A stretch of DNA of 51,158 nucleotides from Pseudoalteromonas aurantia (GCF_005886875.1 NZ_PNBY01000014.1:1-51158), one strand, 5' to 3'; shown: positions 35,644-46,098, numbered from the stretch's first letter. Notes: a model not told the origin generated them from the letters alone. A program made the numbers and translations.

Positions 35644-36760
35644 GCACAGTTTAATCGTTACAAGTTGTTTGTTTTTGATGGCCCAAAGTGGCCATCACCC
35701 CCTCCTTTTTAGTTTACACAGTCAAGCCGCTTTTTTAGCGCAGCATCCACATTCATTTTATCAAGCACAATCACGTATTGCGTTACATGCACTGCCTGAT
35801 GCAACCATTCGCTCTTTATCAAAACTAGAACAGCCTGAGATTGCCTTTGAGTGGGCCATTCGGCTTGCAAAGCAAGGGTTATATACACGAAGTCGGATTT
35901 ATTGGCAGCAGTATTTAAACGATGCGTCACAGGCGCAGGTGATACGTTTAGTTGCACTGTTAACAGCAGCCAACGACATTAATGCAATCTCATTGATTGT
36001 CTCAAAGCGGCCCTTACCGATGCATTATTCAGACTGGTTGTCTTTGCATCGTGGTGTGCTACCAAGTGCATTTAATAGCGAACGTTTAGCAGCGCATAAT
36101 ATGGTATCTCCGCTAGATGGTGTGACTTTTGCGAGAGAGTGTATCAACCGAGTGTTAGTGCTGACGGACCATTTAGCCGCGGTTAAAAAGTTAAAGCAAT
36201 TTAAAATTCGATATACGAGAGCTCCTGAGCCAAGTGTTTGGAGCTATTGTTTTAGCGAGCCGATATATATTGGCAATATTATGCAGTGCACACCGGATAA
36301 TTCGCAGTTTGCCTACTGCGATGTGGCAGCACTTAAGCGAGCCTATCCAGAGCTACTAGCTCAAGGCGATAAAGCGTTGATGATGACGCGTCAAGGTAAC
36401 GCAAATGTGCGCGGCGATATGATGACGTTAAATACACAAAGCCAATATGCGGTATTCATGCATGAACTGATGCATTTTAGTGGCTTTGAAGATGAATACT
36501 CGGTACCCAAACAAAAGGCTAAGTGGTTATGTCAGCGAGCTGGGCGTCATGCACCTAACTTGTATGTAGGTGAGTTAAACGATGCGCCCAAGGGGTGGGT
36601 GAAAAGTAATACGTGTAATTATGGTACTTTACAAGCTTACAAACCCAGCGACGGTTGGAGCATTATGGAGTATCAAAACAGGCCTCTTACAGCACAATAT
36701 CGGCGGCTGTGGCAACAGGCCATTAACGCACAGCACGCAAAGCGTTGGGTGAAAAAGTGA
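35627..36760 (+). CDS. Exported HExxH zinc metallopeptidase-like protein
   Basis: A 377-residue protein of no family I can name. The N-terminus (residues 1-20) is signal-like. The C-terminal half has HELMHFSGFEDEY, an HExxH zinc site followed by G-x-x-DEY, which recalls M64/metzincin-like peptidases, then cysteines (WLCQRAG, SNTCNYG) that may form a disulfide. The N-terminal half is helical (FEWAIRLAKQGLYTRSRIYW), like Sel1/TPR repeats. GTG at 35627 overlaps nlpI by 17 bases and gives the only signal peptide; a later ATG would truncate it. Cotranscription with nlpI suggests a role near the cell envelope or in protease control, which is inference. Confidence 0.75.
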   Translation: MKTQVKHSLIVTSCLFLMAQSGHHPLLFSLHSQAAFLAQHPHSFYQAQSRIALHALPDATIRSLSKLEQPEIAFEWAIRLAKQGLYTRSRIYWQQYLNDASQAQVIRLVALLTAANDINAISLIVSKRPLPMHYSDWLSLHRGVLPSAFNSERLAAHNMVSPLDGVTFARECINRVLVLTDHLAAVKKLKQFKIRYTRAPEPSVWSYCFSEPIYIGNIMQCTPDNSQFAYCDVAALKRAYPELLAQGDKALMMTRQGNANVRGDMMTLNTQSQYAVFMHELMHFSGFEDEYSVPKQKAKWLCQRAGRHAPNLYVGELNDAPKGWVKSNTCNYGTLQAYKPSDGWSIMEYQNRPLTAQYRRLWQQAINAQHAKRWVKK

Positions 36761-36827
36761 AAGACTCGATTTGACTGAATAATTTTAGTTGGCTCACATT
36801 TCTCATGAGATATGAAATATATCTGAA

Positions 36828-36856
36828 TTGTTTGTTAATCTTGTCTAAAATAGAAT
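36828..36856 (+). promoter_or_regulatory. Candidate mrp operon promoter
   Basis: TTGTTT (36828-36833), 17-base spacer, TAGAAT (36851-36856), about 160 bases before mrpA. The 5' leader that would result contains the hairpins listed at 36919-37002. Confidence 0.4.
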
Positions 36857-36918
36857 CAGCTAGAATCTGAAACTATAGACAACTCAAACACTAATACAGT
36901 ATAACTATGGTTAGTTTT

Positions 36919-37002
36919 GTGTGGTGAAAGTCACGGTTGTTTTCTTTCACGCCCAACACCAAACAGCGCACTAAATATGGTGTATGGTCGTACTTGGACG
37001 AC
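36919..37002 (+). other. Structured leader of the mrp operon
   Basis: GTGAAAG (36924-36930) pairs with CTTTCAC (36944-36950), extended by GTGT/ACAC outside an internal loop. A second stem GTCGT (36987-36991) with ACGAC (36998-37002) ends 9 bases before the AAAAGG ribosome binding site. It could be a regulatory 5' UTR; I cannot match it to a known Na+ or Li+ riboswitch class. Confidence 0.35.
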
Positions 37003-37024
37003 GCAATAATAAAAGGTTTACTCT

Positions 37025-39817
37025 ATGACTTTGCTTTGGATACCCTTGTTATCCTTATTCGGCAGTATTATTTCTTCATTAACGGGTAAATTAACACGTA
37101 ATCAATCGACAGGGTTGACCTTGTTAATGCCAGTTATTGCACTTGCGATGGCAGTGAATTTAGCCCCTGCGGTCTTTGCCGGGGAAGTGATCCGTTACAG
37201 TGCTGAATGGGTGCCTCTCTTGGGCCTGAATTTATCACTTAGGTTAGATGGGTTGGCGCTTTTATTCGTCTTTATGATTTTGGGTATCGGGATCTTAGTG
37301 ATTTTTTACACCCGTTATTATTTAAGCTCTAAAGATTCAATGCCTAAGCTGTTTGCCTATTTGATGCTATTTATGACCGCAATGCTCGGTATTGTGATGT
37401 CAAATAATGTCTTGCAGCTATGGCTATTCTGGGAGTTAACCAGTATTAGCTCATTTTTATTGATCAGCTACTGGTGGCATAAATCAGAAGCCCGTAAAGG
37501 CGCACGTATGGCTTTAACCATCACAGGTGGTGGTGGTTTAGCATTATTGGCTGGTTTGCTATTACTGGGCAATATTGTAGGAAGTTATGACTTAGATACA
37601 ATACTGGCTAGTCGAGAAATTATTCAAGCACATGGGCTGTATGAAATCACCCTTATTTTAGTCTTACTGGGTGCCTTTACAAAATCGGCACAGTTTCCAT
37701 TTCATTTTTGGTTGCCACACGCAATGGCAGCACCAACACCTGTAAGTGCTTACTTACACTCAGCCACAATGGTAAAAGCGGGGATTTTCCTGCTAGCAAG
37801 GTTTTACCCAGCACTGGCGGGCACTGAATTATGGTTTATTTTAGTTGGTTTAACAGGTCTTGTGACATTGCTGTTTGCAGCGTACGTTGCATTGTTTAAA
37901 CATGACTTAAAAGGGCTGCTAGCTTATTCAACGATTAGCCATCTAGGGTTAATTACCTTGCTCTTTGGTTTAGATACAGAGCTTGCGACTGTGGCGGCTA
38001 TTTTCCATATTATTAACCATGCAACCTTTAAAGCGTCGTTGTTTATGGCGACCGGTATTATCGACCATGAAACGGGCACACGAGATATGCGTAAGCTCAA
38101 TGGTATGTGGCGATTTATGCCGTACACAGCCACCCTTGCGATGGTTGCGGCAGCAGCGATGGCTGGTGTGCCGCTATTGAATGGCTTCTTATCTAAAGAA
38201 ATGTTCTTTGCAGAAACACTTCATCAGCAATTATTAGGATCTATGTCTTGGTTAGTGCCAGTATTGGCGACCGTTGCTGCAGCATTCTCAGTTGCTTATT
38301 CTGCCCGTTTTATTCACGATGTATTCTTCAATGGTGAGCCGGTAGGGTTGCCGAAAGAGCCGAGCGAGCCACCGCGTTATATGCGTATTCCTATTGAAGT
38401 ACTTGTGGCCTTATGTTTGGTTGTGGGTATGTTCCCGCACTTTGTAGTAGATGGGGTTTTACAAGCAGCATCGACTGCGGTGCTTGGCGGATATGTCCCT
38501 GAGTTTAAAATTGCCATTTGGCATGGATTCAACTTGCCACTCCTTATGAGTGCGATTGCAGTATGTGGTGGTTTGTTAATTTATACCCAGCGCAAATACT
38601 TGTTCCAATTCCAAGCGTCACTTCCTCCGCTTAATGCTAAAAAAGTATTTGATGGTAGCGTATATGTGATGATCAAGTGGTGTCAGCGTAAGATCAGTGA
38701 AATTGAAAATGGCTCGTTACAGCGTTATTTAATGTTGATGTTGGTAGTGGTGCTTATTAGTGCTGGTTGGCCGTTGTTTGAAATGGGTCAGCTTGTCGGT
38801 GGTAAACAACCCACCCCAGTTGATATTCATAATGGCATTGGTGCTGCATTATTGATGATTGGTGCAATTGGTACGGTAATATGGCATCGCTCACGTATGG
38901 TGTCGTTGCTCATGATTTCAGTCGTTGGCTTAATGGTGTCGGTGGCATTTACGCGCTTTTCAGCGCCGGATCTCGCATTGACACAGCTCACGGTAGAAGT
39001 AGTCACTATTATACTCCTAATGTTGGCACTGTTCTTTTTACCCCAGCGTTCACCAAAAGAATCAAGCTCAATACGCGTATTGCGTGACCTAGGTATTGCC
39101 TCTGCGATTGGCGTAGTAGTGGGGAGTATTTGTTACGCGCTGATCACGCGACCACTTGAGTCTATTTCAGACTTCTTCCTAGCAAATGCCAAAACGGGTG
39201 GCGGCGGGACCAATGTTGTGAATGTGATCTTGGTCGATTTCCGTGGTTTTGATACGTTAGGTGAAATTTGTGTACTGGGTATTGCTGCATTGGGTATTTA
39301 TAAGCTGTTAGTTAACTTGCCATTATTTATGCCAGGCAGTGACAGCGAAGGTCGACCTTGGGCGAAAGAGCGTTACCCATTATTGCTTGCCAGTATTTCG
39401 CAATCGCTACTGCCTTTGGCGTTGTTAGTATCATTTTATATTTTCTTACGAGGCCATAACTTACCTGGTGGTGGATTTATTGCGGGCTTAGTAACGGCGA
39501 TTGCATTTATATTACAGTATATTGCTCATGGTTCGAATTGGATAGCAGAGCGCTTGACGATTAACTACCGCAAAATAATTGCCTCAGGTATTGCCATTGC
39601 GTTATTTACAGGCGTGGGTAGTTGGGCCTTTGGTCGTCCATTTATGACCACATGGTTTGAGTATTTTGATATTCCATTCATTGGTAAAATTGAACTTGCG
39701 AGTGCATTAGTCTTCGATTTGGGCGTGTATATTACCGTAGTTGGTGCCACGTTAATGATCCTTGCGAGTTTAGGTAAGCTGACTGCAAGTGCACATAAAG
39801 ATGAGGTGAAAGTCTAA
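37025..39817 (+). CDS. mrpA: Mrp/Mnh Na+/H+ antiporter subunit A with fused subunit B
   Basis: A 930-residue multi-spanning inner-membrane protein. Residues about 1-500 are NuoL/NuoM-like ([20 protein letters not shown], the key Glu-bearing [55 protein letters not shown]). The middle MrpA-specific region includes [20 protein letters not shown]. The C-terminal about 140 residues form the MrpB domain ([19 protein letters not shown]). Fusion of A and B is the mark of group-2 Mrp systems such as PhaAB of rhizobia and Mrp of Vibrio. It exchanges Na+ (or K+) for H+ as part of a seven-domain complex, for pH and salt tolerance. Stop and next start share a base (TAATG). Confidence 0.95.
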   Translation: MTLLWIPLLSLFGSIISSLTGKLTRNQSTGLTLLMPVIALAMAVNLAPAVFAGEVIRYSAEWVPLLGLNLSLRLDGLALLFVFMILGIGILVIFYTRYYLSSKDSMPKLFAYLMLFMTAMLGIVMSNNVLQLWLFWELTSISSFLLISYWWHKSEARKGARMALTITGGGGLALLAGLLLLGNIVGSYDLDTILASREIIQAHGLYEITLILVLLGAFTKSAQFPFHFWLPHAMAAPTPVSAYLHSATMVKAGIFLLARFYPALAGTELWFILVGLTGLVTLLFAAYVALFKHDLKGLLAYSTISHLGLITLLFGLDTELATVAAIFHIINHATFKASLFMATGIIDHETGTRDMRKLNGMWRFMPYTATLAMVAAAAMAGVPLLNGFLSKEMFFAETLHQQLLGSMSWLVPVLATVAAAFSVAYSARFIHDVFFNGEPVGLPKEPSEPPRYMRIPIEVLVALCLVVGMFPHFVVDGVLQAASTAVLGGYVPEFKIAIWHGFNLPLLMSAIAVCGGLLIYTQRKYLFQFQASLPPLNAKKVFDGSVYVMIKWCQRKISEIENGSLQRYLMLMLVVVLISAGWPLFEMGQLVGGKQPTPVDIHNGIGAALLMIGAIGTVIWHRSRMVSLLMISVVGLMVSVAFTRFSAPDLALTQLTVEVVTIILLMLALFFLPQRSPKESSSIRVLRDLGIASAIGVVVGSICYALITRPLESISDFFLANAKTGGGGTNVVNVILVDFRGFDTLGEICVLGIAALGIYKLLVNLPLFMPGSDSEGRPWAKERYPLLLASISQSLLPLALLVSFYIFLRGHNLPGGGFIAGLVTAIAFILQYIAHGSNWIAERLTINYRKIIASGIAIALFTGVGSWAFGRPFMTTWFEYFDIPFIGKIELASALVFDLGVYITVVGATLMILASLGKLTASAHKDEVKV

Positions 39818-40164
39818 TGGAATTATTATATGCATCTTGCGTGGGGTTGTTGGTTGCGTGTGGCGTATTTTTGATTTTACGGTCGCGTACATTTCCCGTA
39901 GTTTTGGGTTTAACTATGCTGTCGTATGCAGTGAATTTATTTTTGTTTTCCTCAGGTAGACTGAGCTTAAATCAAGCGGCAGTATTAGGCTATAGCACAG
40001 ATTATGCTGATCCACTGCCTCAAGCATTGGTTTTAACCGCAATTGTAATTGGTTTTGCGATGACAGCATTTGTCGTTATTTTAGCGATCCGTGGTCGAGC
40101 AGATTTAGGAAATGACCATGTGAATGGTCAGGTTCCTGAGAAAGATAAAAAGGGCAAAGCATGA
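39817..40164 (+). CDS. mrpC: Mrp antiporter subunit C
   Basis: A 115-residue NuoK-like subunit with three transmembrane helices: LLYASCVGLLVACGVFLILR, VVLGLTMLSYAVNLFLFSSG and DPLPQALVLTAIVIGFAMTA, the last being the hallmark of MrpC. GAGGTGA inside the end of mrpA serves as ribosome binding site. It overlaps mrpA by 1 base and mrpD by 4 bases (ATGA), so translation is coupled. Confidence 0.95.
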   Translation: MELLYASCVGLLVACGVFLILRSRTFPVVLGLTMLSYAVNLFLFSSGRLSLNQAAVLGYSTDYADPLPQALVLTAIVIGFAMTAFVVILAIRGRADLGNDHVNGQVPEKDKKGKA

Positions 40165-41678
40165 TCCAGCATTTGACATCTTTACCTGTTTTACTGCCGA
40201 TGTTGGCAGGTGTTATTTTACTGATGCCACCTTGTGGTAAAAATGTGGCGATACGTCGTATCGCTTCGGTTGTTTTGGGCTTGATCACATCATGTGTATC
40301 AATAGCACTATTATTACAAGTTCAACAGCACGGTACTGCGGTATACGCCATTGGTGACTGGTCCGCGCCTTTCGGCATAGTGTTAGTCGCTGATCCACTT
40401 TCTACCTTATTGGTGTCTTTGACCAGTATATTATGTACCGTCTGTGCACTCTATGCATGTGCTGGAGATGATGAAAATGGAAGCTTTTTCCATCCATTAC
40501 TTCATTTTTTATTACTGGGCGTAAACGGTGCATTTTTAACAGGAGATGCGTTTAATCTATTCGTATTTTTTGAAGTGCTCCTTATCGCATCATACTCATT
40601 GTTGATGCATGGTGGTGATAAGCGTAATACGCGTGCTGCGCTTCAGTATGTGATTATGAACTTGGTTGGCTCTGCAATTTTCTTAATCGCTTTGGGTGTG
40701 CTGTATGGTGTACTCGGTACGTTGAATATGGCTGATATGGCACAAAAAGTGACCTTTTTAGAAGGCGATGATGTGTATCTCGCTAAGATTGGTGGCTTAT
40801 TATTATTGGTCGTATTTGCACTTAAAGGCGCACTTTTACCTTTGCACTTGTGGTTACCGAACACTTACGCAACGGCGATGCCCGTTGTGGCAGCCTTGTT
40901 TGCGATTATGACTAAGGTGGGCGTGTATTCTATGATGCGTGTTTACACGCTGATTTTTGGTGATGAGGCGGGCGAGCTGAGTCATATGGCACAAAATTGG
41001 CTTTGGTGGTTGGCATTGGCAACCATTGTCATGGGGGCTATTGGCGTATTAGCCAGCCAAGATTTACGTAAGTTAGTCGCAAATCTGGTGATTGTATCTG
41101 TGGGTACATTGGTGGCTTTAGTCGCGGTGCAAACCGTCGAAGCCAGTGCCGCAGCGATCTATTACCTCGTTCACTCAACCATGGTCACAGCCGCATTATT
41201 TATACTCGCTGATCTCATAGGTAAGCAACGCGGTAAAGTCGCAGATAGGATCACCGTAGGTCGTCCAGTGACTCAGCCTGTATTACTCGGCTTTGGGTTT
41301 GTGATTGCGGCCGTTGCTGCCATAGGTATGCCGCCTTTGTCGGGCTTTATCGCTAAGATCTGGTTATTAAAAGCCACCTTTAACAGCGAATATGGCGTCG
41401 TATTTTGGCCATTATATTTATTAGCTAGCTTAGCCTTATTGGTGGGTATTTCAAAAGCGGGCAGTACCGTGTTTTGGCATCATAAAGGCAATACCAATGA
41501 TAGTCATGAACAAGAGCGCGTTCATCCGGCTCAATTGGCTGCGTTAATTGTGTTACTTTCAAGTGCGCCTCTTATGGCAATATTTGCGGGTCCAGCAAGT
41601 GAATATGCATTAAATGCAGCAACGGTGTTACATGATTTTAGAGGCACCACATCGGCTATTTTAGAGGGAGGTCAGTAA
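40161..41678 (+). CDS. mrpD: Mrp antiporter subunit D
   Basis: A 505-residue NuoM/NuoN-like proton-channel subunit with about 14 transmembrane segments. FNLFVFFEVLLIASYSLLMH carries the family Glu near the N-terminal third. FALKGALLPLHLWLPNTYAT has the channel Lys and the HxWLP motif. GMPPLSGFIAKIWLLK is the discontinuous helix typical of the family. Works with MrpA in ion/proton coupling. Overlaps mrpC by 4 bases; mrpE begins at the base after the stop. Confidence 0.95.
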   Translation: MIQHLTSLPVLLPMLAGVILLMPPCGKNVAIRRIASVVLGLITSCVSIALLLQVQQHGTAVYAIGDWSAPFGIVLVADPLSTLLVSLTSILCTVCALYACAGDDENGSFFHPLLHFLLLGVNGAFLTGDAFNLFVFFEVLLIASYSLLMHGGDKRNTRAALQYVIMNLVGSAIFLIALGVLYGVLGTLNMADMAQKVTFLEGDDVYLAKIGGLLLLVVFALKGALLPLHLWLPNTYATAMPVVAALFAIMTKVGVYSMMRVYTLIFGDEAGELSHMAQNWLWWLALATIVMGAIGVLASQDLRKLVANLVIVSVGTLVALVAVQTVEASAAAIYYLVHSTMVTAALFILADLIGKQRGKVADRITVGRPVTQPVLLGFGFVIAAVAAIGMPPLSGFIAKIWLLKATFNSEYGVVFWPLYLLASLALLVGISKAGSTVFWHHKGNTNDSHEQERVHPAQLAALIVLLSSAPLMAIFAGPASEYALNAATVLHDFRGTTSAILEGGQ

Positions 41679-42215
41679 ATGCGTTTAGAAGCACGATTTA
41701 GTTGGTTACCCACGCCATTTCGCAGCTTGCTGCTATTTACAGTATGGTTGTTACTAAATAATACAATGTCGTTGGGACATATTATTTTAGCAGCGGTACT
41801 GGCAATATTAATTCCATTGGCAACGTATCCATTTCGTACAAAGCAACCATTGATCATGCGCCCAGGTTTGGCATTGCGTCACTTGTTGTTGGTTTTGTAT
41901 GACATTATTACCGCGAATGTACAGGTGGCTATTTTGATCTTAGGGCCAACTAAAAAGTTAAATCCGGGGTTTGTTAAAGTCCCCTTAGATTTAACGCACA
42001 GTATGCCAATTACAATTTTGGCAAGTACAGTGTCTCTAACTCCTGGTACTGTCAGTGCAGAAGTATATCCTTGGTTAGAGTCATTGCCAGAAGGTGAAGA
42101 TCCGAGTCAGCGCTATTTATTGATCCATGTGTTAAATCTGCAAGATGAAGAGGCGTTGATAAAAACAATAAAGCAGCGCTACGAAGCACCGCTAAAGGAG
42201 ATCTTTGAATGCTAG
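41679..42215 (+). CDS. mrpE: Mrp antiporter subunit E
   Basis: A 178-residue subunit with two N-terminal membrane helices (LLLFTVWLLLNNTMSLGHII) and a conserved cytoplasmic part: YDIITANVQVAILILGP, LTHSMPITILASTVSLTPGT and LLIHVLNLQDEE are MrpE blocks. Needed for complex assembly and activity. GGGAGG lies 5 bases before the ATG at the end of mrpD. The last 7 bases overlap mrpF. Confidence 0.93.
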   Translation: MRLEARFSWLPTPFRSLLLFTVWLLLNNTMSLGHIILAAVLAILIPLATYPFRTKQPLIMRPGLALRHLLLVLYDIITANVQVAILILGPTKKLNPGFVKVPLDLTHSMPITILASTVSLTPGTVSAEVYPWLESLPEGEDPSQRYLLIHVLNLQDEEALIKTIKQRYEAPLKEIFEC

Positions 42216-42478
42216 AAACTGTTATTTTAATTGTTTTCGCTATGATAGGGATCTCGTTATTGCTTAACTTGTGGCGCTTAGTGGTTGGGCCTTCAGTACC
42301 CGATAGGATCTTAGCGTTAGATACCATGTATATTAATAGCATTGCGCTGATCATTTTATATGGTATGAGCATGGGCACGGCGTTGTATTTTGAAGCGGCG
42401 CTACTTATTGCGATGTTAGGATTTGTTAGCACGGTTGCAGTATGTAAATACTTACTGCGTGGCGATATTATAGAGTAG
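42209..42478 (+). CDS. mrpF: Mrp antiporter subunit F
   Basis: An 89-residue three-helix membrane protein: LWRLVVGPSVPDRILALDTM is the strongly conserved MrpF motif between helices 1 and 2, and LIAMLGFVSTVAVCKYLLRG closes the protein. GGAGAT near the mrpE end is the ribosome binding site. Overlaps mrpE by 7 bases; 8 bases to mrpG. Confidence 0.94.
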   Translation: MLETVILIVFAMIGISLLLNLWRLVVGPSVPDRILALDTMYINSIALIILYGMSMGTALYFEAALLIAMLGFVSTVAVCKYLLRGDIIE

Positions 42479-42486
42479 AGGCAAGT

Positions 42487-42819
42487 ATGGCTGAATATAT
42501 CATTTCAATACTATTGTTGATCGGTGGTTGCTTTGTCTTGGTCGGGTCGATTGGCTTGGTAAAAATGCCCGATTTTTTTATGCGTTTACACGGGCCAACA
42601 AAAGCAACGACCTTGGGTATGGCTAGTTTGTTGACTGCGGCGATGGTGTTTTTTAGTACCACAGGTGAAGGTTTAAGTGTTAAAGAAATATTGATTTCAA
42701 TCTTCTTATTACTTACGGCACCTATTAGTGGCTATATGCTGATCAAATCAGCGATACATCATAAGCTCGATAGTATAGAGCGCACATCTGGAAAAGATAA
42801 TATTGAAGACGACGTCTAG
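42487..42819 (+). CDS. mrpG: Mrp antiporter subunit G
   Basis: A 110-residue three-helix subunit: GGCFVLVGSIGLVKMPDFFM then RLHGPTKATTLG is the MrpG signature, with LLTAPISGYMLIKSAIHH in the last helix. Final gene of the six-gene operon; a strong terminator follows after 15 bases. Confidence 0.94.
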   Translation: MAEYIISILLLIGGCFVLVGSIGLVKMPDFFMRLHGPTKATTLGMASLLTAAMVFFSTTGEGLSVKEILISIFLLLTAPISGYMLIKSAIHHKLDSIERTSGKDNIEDDV

Positions 42820-42834
42820 TCTTTAATTTCAAGT

Positions 42835-42864
42835 AAAAAGCGAGGATTTAAGCCTCGCTTTTTT
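42835..42864 (+). terminator. Rho-independent terminator of the mrp operon
   Basis: AAAAAGCGAGG-ATTTAAG-CCTCGCTTTTTT, 6-bp G+C core with flanking A/T pairs and T-run. Confidence 0.85.
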
Positions 42865-43010
42865 GTATCTGTTGTGCGTGATTTATTTCTTATCATTGTG
42901 CCTTTGTTGTAAATAACTATCATTCTTCATTTTTGTATTTTAAACTCTTGCTATGCTTGGATTAGTTTAAGCTGCCATTTTCAGTTAAACACAGGGTATT
43001 AAGGTGGACA

Positions 43011-45128
43011 ATGAAGCATATCTCTATTCGCAGTAAGCTATTGGTTTTTGTTGGAGTACTCGTTACAGTAATGGTATTAGCCTTAACTGTTTTTACTTGG
43101 TTACACCTAAAAGAAGAAAACAACTCACAGAACAAACGTGTTCAAGAAGTGCTATTTAATGAAATACGGCAAAATTTAACTGCTCAAAGCCAGTTTTATG
43201 GACAGCAAGTTGCGGGCTTCATTAATGAAGCTTATCGGATCCCATATACGTTTGCCGGTTTACTCAACAGCACCAGTGCAGAAAAGCCATTAACACGGGA
43301 AAGTGTTCAGCTTGCCATCTCTGGTGCACTAGCACAGAATAAGCTAGTGTCATCCATGTATGCACAATTTGAAAAAAATGGCTATGATGGGTTAGATGCT
43401 CAATATACAACAGGTGCTTCTCATTCGGTAGTCGGGGCAGGAACATTTGAACTCTACTTTACCCAAGATGCATCGGGTATAGCACAGCAAAAAGTTGCGT
43501 CAGCAAGTGATAAATACTTAGATAAACGAAATGAGTTTGGGCTACGTGAGGCTGAATGGTACTTATGTGCAAGAGATAAAAATGCCCCTTGTATTATGGA
43601 ACCGTATTTATATGAGGTGAGTCCTGGTACACAAACCATGATGACATCATTAACGGTACCAGTTAATGGAGGTGGTGCATTTAAAGGATTAGTGGGTGTC
43701 GATGTTAATCTGCCTATTTTTCAAGAGCTTGTTGAAGAGTTGTCTCGCTCTTTATATAACGGGCAAGCCAAAGTAACTTTATTAAGTGAATTAGGGCTTG
43801 TGGTTGGTTCTAGCCACTATGAAAACCTAGCAAGGCCACTGAGCGAATCAATTAATAAAACTCGAGCCGATAGTTTAAAAGTGTTACATCGTAACCGAGG
43901 CTTTTCCGAATTTAATGAAGATATTGCTGTCGCGGTTGCCATTGATATTCCGCTGGCAAGCACAACTTGGTCGTTAGTGATTGAATTGCCTAAAGCGGTC
44001 GTATTAAGTAATGCCAATTTACTGGCAAGAGAGCTTGAAGAATCAACGGATGCATTAGGTCGACGGATGATGTTCGTGGGCCTTATTATTGCAGGTATTG
44101 GTGTGTTTGTGACGGTTATTTTAGTGAACACGGTCATCAAACCTTTAACCCATATTCAACATAGAGTAGAAAACTTAGCCTCAAGTGAAGGGGACCTGAC
44201 CCATGAACTCGAGGTGAGTGAGCATGCGGAATTGATCGCACTGGGCAGAGGGTTTAATGCCTTTACCAATAAACTGCGTAACATGATTGATGATTTGAAA
44301 TTACTGGCTGAGCAATCTTACCAACAATCATTTTCGACCACAGAAGTGGCAATCAACATTAAAAATAAAGTCGCGAACCAACATATTGAAATAGACAGTG
44401 TGGTTACCGCCATAAATGAACTCAGTGCCACCGCGGCTGAGGTTGCACGTTCGTCTGAACAAGCAGCAAGTAGTACCAATGATGCCACAAAGCAAGTGCA
44501 AGAAAGTGAAGCCGGCATTATAAAAACAACTGAAACAGTTCATGAAATGGCCTCTCAAGTACTTGAAGCGAAACAAGCAATAAACAAGGTGGCAGAACGA
44601 AGTAGTGATATTTCAAAAATCCTCGATGTGATTAGGGCCATTGCAGAGCAAACAAACTTGCTGGCATTAAATGCCGCTATTGAAGCCGCAAGAGCGGGCG
44701 AGCAGGGGCGTGGCTTTGCAGTCGTGGCTGATGAAGTCAGGGCGCTTGCCTCAAAAACACAGGCATCAACCGACGATATCAGCAAATTGATTGATAACTT
44801 AACGTTTGAAGTGGGTAGCTCAGAGAAAATCATCGAAAGCTCGGTCGCGCATGGGGAGCAAGCGGTTGATTACTGTCAGCAGTCGTCTCAGGCAATGAGT
44901 ACCATGGTGGCCGCATTGACCAGTATTTCTAATGAGGTAACGCAAATTGCCACAGCAGCAGAAGAGCAAAGCATGGTAACGGAAGAGATCAATACCAATA
45001 CCACCAGTATTGCAGATGCGGCCGCTGAGCTATCGGAACTTGCTGACCAAGTTGAGCAGGCCGCCAGCGTTATGACGGAAATTGTTGAACAAAAGCATAC
45101 ACAATTAAATTTACTGAAAACAAAGTAG
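43011..45128 (+). CDS. Methyl-accepting chemotaxis protein with Cache sensor
   Basis: A 705-residue transmembrane chemoreceptor. TM1 at residues about 10-32 ([19 protein letters not shown]), a large periplasmic double-Cache-like domain (about 35-345; Cys pair in [11 protein letters not shown], and [19 protein letters not shown]), TM2 at about 352-374, HAMP, and a long cytoplasmic signalling hairpin whose tip is [20 protein letters not shown] then [15 protein letters not shown]. No C-terminal CheR-tethering pentapeptide; it ends NLLKTK. Ligand unknown, though double-Cache domains often bind amino acids or organic acids. Monocistronic between two terminators. Confidence 0.95.
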   Translation: MKHISIRSKLLVFVGVLVTVMVLALTVFTWLHLKEENNSQNKRVQEVLFNEIRQNLTAQSQFYGQQVAGFINEAYRIPYTFAGLLNSTSAEKPLTRESVQLAISGALAQNKLVSSMYAQFEKNGYDGLDAQYTTGASHSVVGAGTFELYFTQDASGIAQQKVASASDKYLDKRNEFGLREAEWYLCARDKNAPCIMEPYLYEVSPGTQTMMTSLTVPVNGGGAFKGLVGVDVNLPIFQELVEELSRSLYNGQAKVTLLSELGLVVGSSHYENLARPLSESINKTRADSLKVLHRNRGFSEFNEDIAVAVAIDIPLASTTWSLVIELPKAVVLSNANLLARELEESTDALGRRMMFVGLIIAGIGVFVTVILVNTVIKPLTHIQHRVENLASSEGDLTHELEVSEHAELIALGRGFNAFTNKLRNMIDDLKLLAEQSYQQSFSTTEVAINIKNKVANQHIEIDSVVTAINELSATAAEVARSSEQAASSTNDATKQVQESEAGIIKTTETVHEMASQVLEAKQAINKVAERSSDISKILDVIRAIAEQTNLLALNAAIEAARAGEQGRGFAVVADEVRALASKTQASTDDISKLIDNLTFEVGSSEKIIESSVAHGEQAVDYCQQSSQAMSTMVAALTSISNEVTQIATAAEEQSMVTEEINTNTTSIADAAAELSELADQVEQAASVMTEIVEQKHTQLNLLKTK

Positions 45129-45149
45129 CATCCTTGCCACACCGTAATG

Positions 45150-45178
45150 GGCTGCCTAGCAATATGCAGCCTTGTTTT
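45150..45178 (+). terminator. Probable terminator of the chemoreceptor gene
   Basis: GGCTGC (45150-45155), 10-base loop, GCAGCC (45166-45171), then TTGTTTT. Confidence 0.55.
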
Positions 45179-45207
45179 ATGCAGAGATGTAGTGATGCAG
45201 AGATGTA
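45179..45207. repeat. Tandem 13-base direct repeat
   Basis: ATGCAGAGATGTA occurs at 45179-45191 and again at 45195-45207, a period of 16 bases, in the short gap between the chemoreceptor and the HTH-membrane gene. A further inverted repeat AGCACTTTT/AAAAGTGCT (45263-45271/45286-45294) overlaps the end of the latter gene. Confidence 0.6.
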
Positions 45208-45282
45208 AAAGGGCTGCTTATTTTTAAGTTCGCCACGTAGCACTACGCAAACAAGCAGTGTGAGCACTTTTCTTGCTATTAA

Positions 45283-46098
45283 TTAAAAAGTGCTGGCATC
45301 ATCGCTACGATTTTCTTTAGAACAACAAATCATCATAGTCAGTAATGCACCGCAGTTAACAGCCCACGCAATGTAAACAAGCCGTTCGAAGTTATCGTAA
45401 ATCAAGGACCATGATTTCATTTCGAAATAAGACCAGGCGACATGCTCCAACAGTGAGATTAAATTTATAGTTGCCATATAGATAAAAACCCAGTGAAAAA
45501 TACCATCAAAGTGGGTGAGTTCAATATTTTTTGAATGGGAGATTATTCGCGAAAGCTGTACCCTAAAAATTAATATTAAGGCGAGAGCCAAACTAAACAT
45601 CAAGTTCGTGCCATAAACGAGCGTTCCTTGTAAAAGTAGATTGTCAGCAGGAATAATGTTATTTATTAAGCCTATATCAAATACGGTTTTGTTTACTCCT
45701 GTGATAAGCAAAATAAACCCGGTGATATGCACCATATTTATATTTTTTAGGTATATGCCGTAGACACTACATATTCCAAGTAATAATAAATAAAAATGCG
45801 TTATTACATCAAGGGTCCATATTTGGCTGCAAACAAACGCGATAGTGACGCAATCAAGTAACTTGGCTGTATCATTGTTTTTAGCTTGCTCACGTATACT
45901 TTTTATTTGTGTGAGCAATACAGAGGTATCTAATTTACAATAACGTAACCAGCTAAAAAGTTTCTTAGACGGAATGTCACTAACACCTAACTCATAATTG
46001 ATGATGGTTTTTCTATCAACGTCTAGCCTATTGGCCATGGTTTGTTGAGTAATGCTAGCACGTATCCGGATAGCTTTTAGATCTTCACCGTTAATCAT
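45283..46098 (-). CDS. Membrane-bound HTH regulator (fused form)
   Basis: A 271-residue protein. Residues about 3-57 are an XRE/Cro-type helix-turn-helix (IRASITQQTMANRLDVDRKT). After a charged linker, residues about 82-260 hold five or six hydrophobic helices, with a conserved loop FRVQLSRIISHSKNIELTHF then DGIFHW. It ends in a short charged tail. Such a layout suggests a one-component regulator that senses a membrane signal and binds DNA directly; this is inference. A split paralog lies 0.3 kb away (46415-47014 plus 47335-47583). ATG 46098 (MINGEDL) aligns with the paralog start; an ATG 21 bases upstream is possible. Confidence 0.8.
   Translation of the reverse strand: MINGEDLKAIRIRASITQQTMANRLDVDRKTIINYELGVSDIPSKKLFSWLRYCKLDTSVLLTQIKSIREQAKNNDTAKLLDCVTIAFVCSQIWTLDVITHFYLLLLGICSVYGIYLKNINMVHITGFILLITGVNKTVFDIGLINNIIPADNLLLQGTLVYGTNLMFSLALALILIFRVQLSRIISHSKNIELTHFDGIFHWVFIYMATINLISLLEHVAWSYFEMKSWSLIYDNFERLVYIAWAVNCGALLTMMICCSKENRSDDASTF

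Noticed and set aside
42930..43010. Possible flagellar sigma-28 promoter before the chemoreceptor gene
   Set aside because: A TAAA is present, but the spacing and the GCCGATAA-like -10 do not fit well enough.
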